This document shows positions 6,114-6,252 of a stretch of 6,252 nt of DNA, in pieces; position 1 is the stretch's first letter; each line of letters opens with the position of its first letter. This stretch comes from Ignavibacteria bacterium. GTDB taxonomy: Bacteria; Bacteroidota; Ignavibacteria; Tepidaquicellales; OLB5. Under the pieces are notes generated by a model. That model did not search any database, had not been told where the DNA came from, and saw nothing but the letters and a program-made list of their open reading frames with translations. Location of the stretch: contig JAPUEV010000333.1 in NCBI GenBank assembly GCA_027492415.1, forward strand, positions 1-6,252. The letters are read 5' to 3'. The translations under genes were made by a program, and so were the position numbers.

Positions 6114-6252
6114 TAAATTTCAAAATACTCATTGCAGTATTTTTGCTTTCTACGGTAATCTACTGCCAGCAGAATAATTCAGTTTACGTTATAAAAATTG
6201 ACGGCTCAATAAACCCTTCAACTTCAGACTACATTCATAAAAGCATTGAAGA
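6110..6252 (+). CDS. N-terminus of a probable secreted NfeD/ClpP-type serine protease (3' end outside window)
   Basis: Only the first 47 residues are visible. An ATG at 6110 opens a signal-peptide-like start: lysine at residue 5, a hydrophobic core at 6-18 (ILIAVFLLSTVIY), then a polar QQNNS. The next stretch, VYVIKIDGSINPSTSDYIHK (25-44), resembles the first strand and helix of NfeD-family membrane serine proteases, where a VYVIPIxGxIxP-like strand is followed by a helix. Family members are exported, bear a ClpP-like Ser/Lys protease domain followed by membrane helices and an OB-like NfeD domain, and are linked to membrane quality control. The catalytic residues lie beyond the window, so activity cannot be judged. 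The gene diverges from rho. The family call rests on a short match; another periplasmic ClpP-like peptidase, such as SppA type, remains possible. Confidence 0.7.
   Translation, partial: MINFKILIAVFLLSTVIYCQQNNSVYVIKIDGSINPSTSDYIHKSIE

Noticed and set aside
6158..6169. Cysteine 19 of the NfeD-like protein as a lipoprotein attachment site
   Set aside because: The preceding residues are V-I-Y; a lipobox needs a small residue (G, A or S) just before the cysteine, so an ordinary signal peptide is more likely.

Overview
The window looks like ordinary chromosomal DNA from a member of the Bacteroidota/Chlorobi (FCB) side of bacteria, perhaps an Ignavibacteria-like lineage. Three things point there: moderately AT-rich DNA, starts without Shine-Dalgarno sequences, and a divergent intergenic region whose best promoter candidates match the Bacteroidota form (TTG near -33, TAnnTTTG near -7) rather than the proteobacterial one. 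The exact taxon is an inference. No phage, IS element, CRISPR array, tRNA or rRNA was seen.

Layout. Four genes run leftwards on the minus strand and look like one transcription unit: rho (5832 to 4549), 80 bp, rng (4468 to 2888), 2 bp, nadB (2885 to 1269), 29 bp, then a membrane protein with a C-terminal S-adenosylmethionine-binding, spermidine-synthase-like domain (1239 to 1, cut by the window edge). A 277-bp AT-rich intergenic region (5833-6109) separates rho from a divergent plus-strand gene. That gene begins at 6110 and its first 47 residues resemble secreted NfeD/ClpP-type serine proteases; it runs off the right edge.

How the genes fit together. Rho ends transcription and RNase G processes and degrades RNA, so the first two genes form an RNA-fate pair. 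NadB, the first enzyme of de novo NAD synthesis, follows almost without a gap and starts with TTG two bases after the rng stop, so its translation probably depends on ribosomes finishing rng. The final gene is a seven-helix membrane protein whose SAM-binding fold is clear but which lacks the usual polyamine-site acidic motif; its reaction is unknown.

The core genes are conventional, with family catalytic residues intact at expected spacings. The less ordinary parts are a nested inverted repeat lying between and touching both candidate divergent promoters, a C-rich and G-poor rho leader of about 125 nt, an acidic tract in RNase G encoded by a short repeat, and the atypical SAM-domain membrane protein. 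I found no convincing undescribed multi-gene system.
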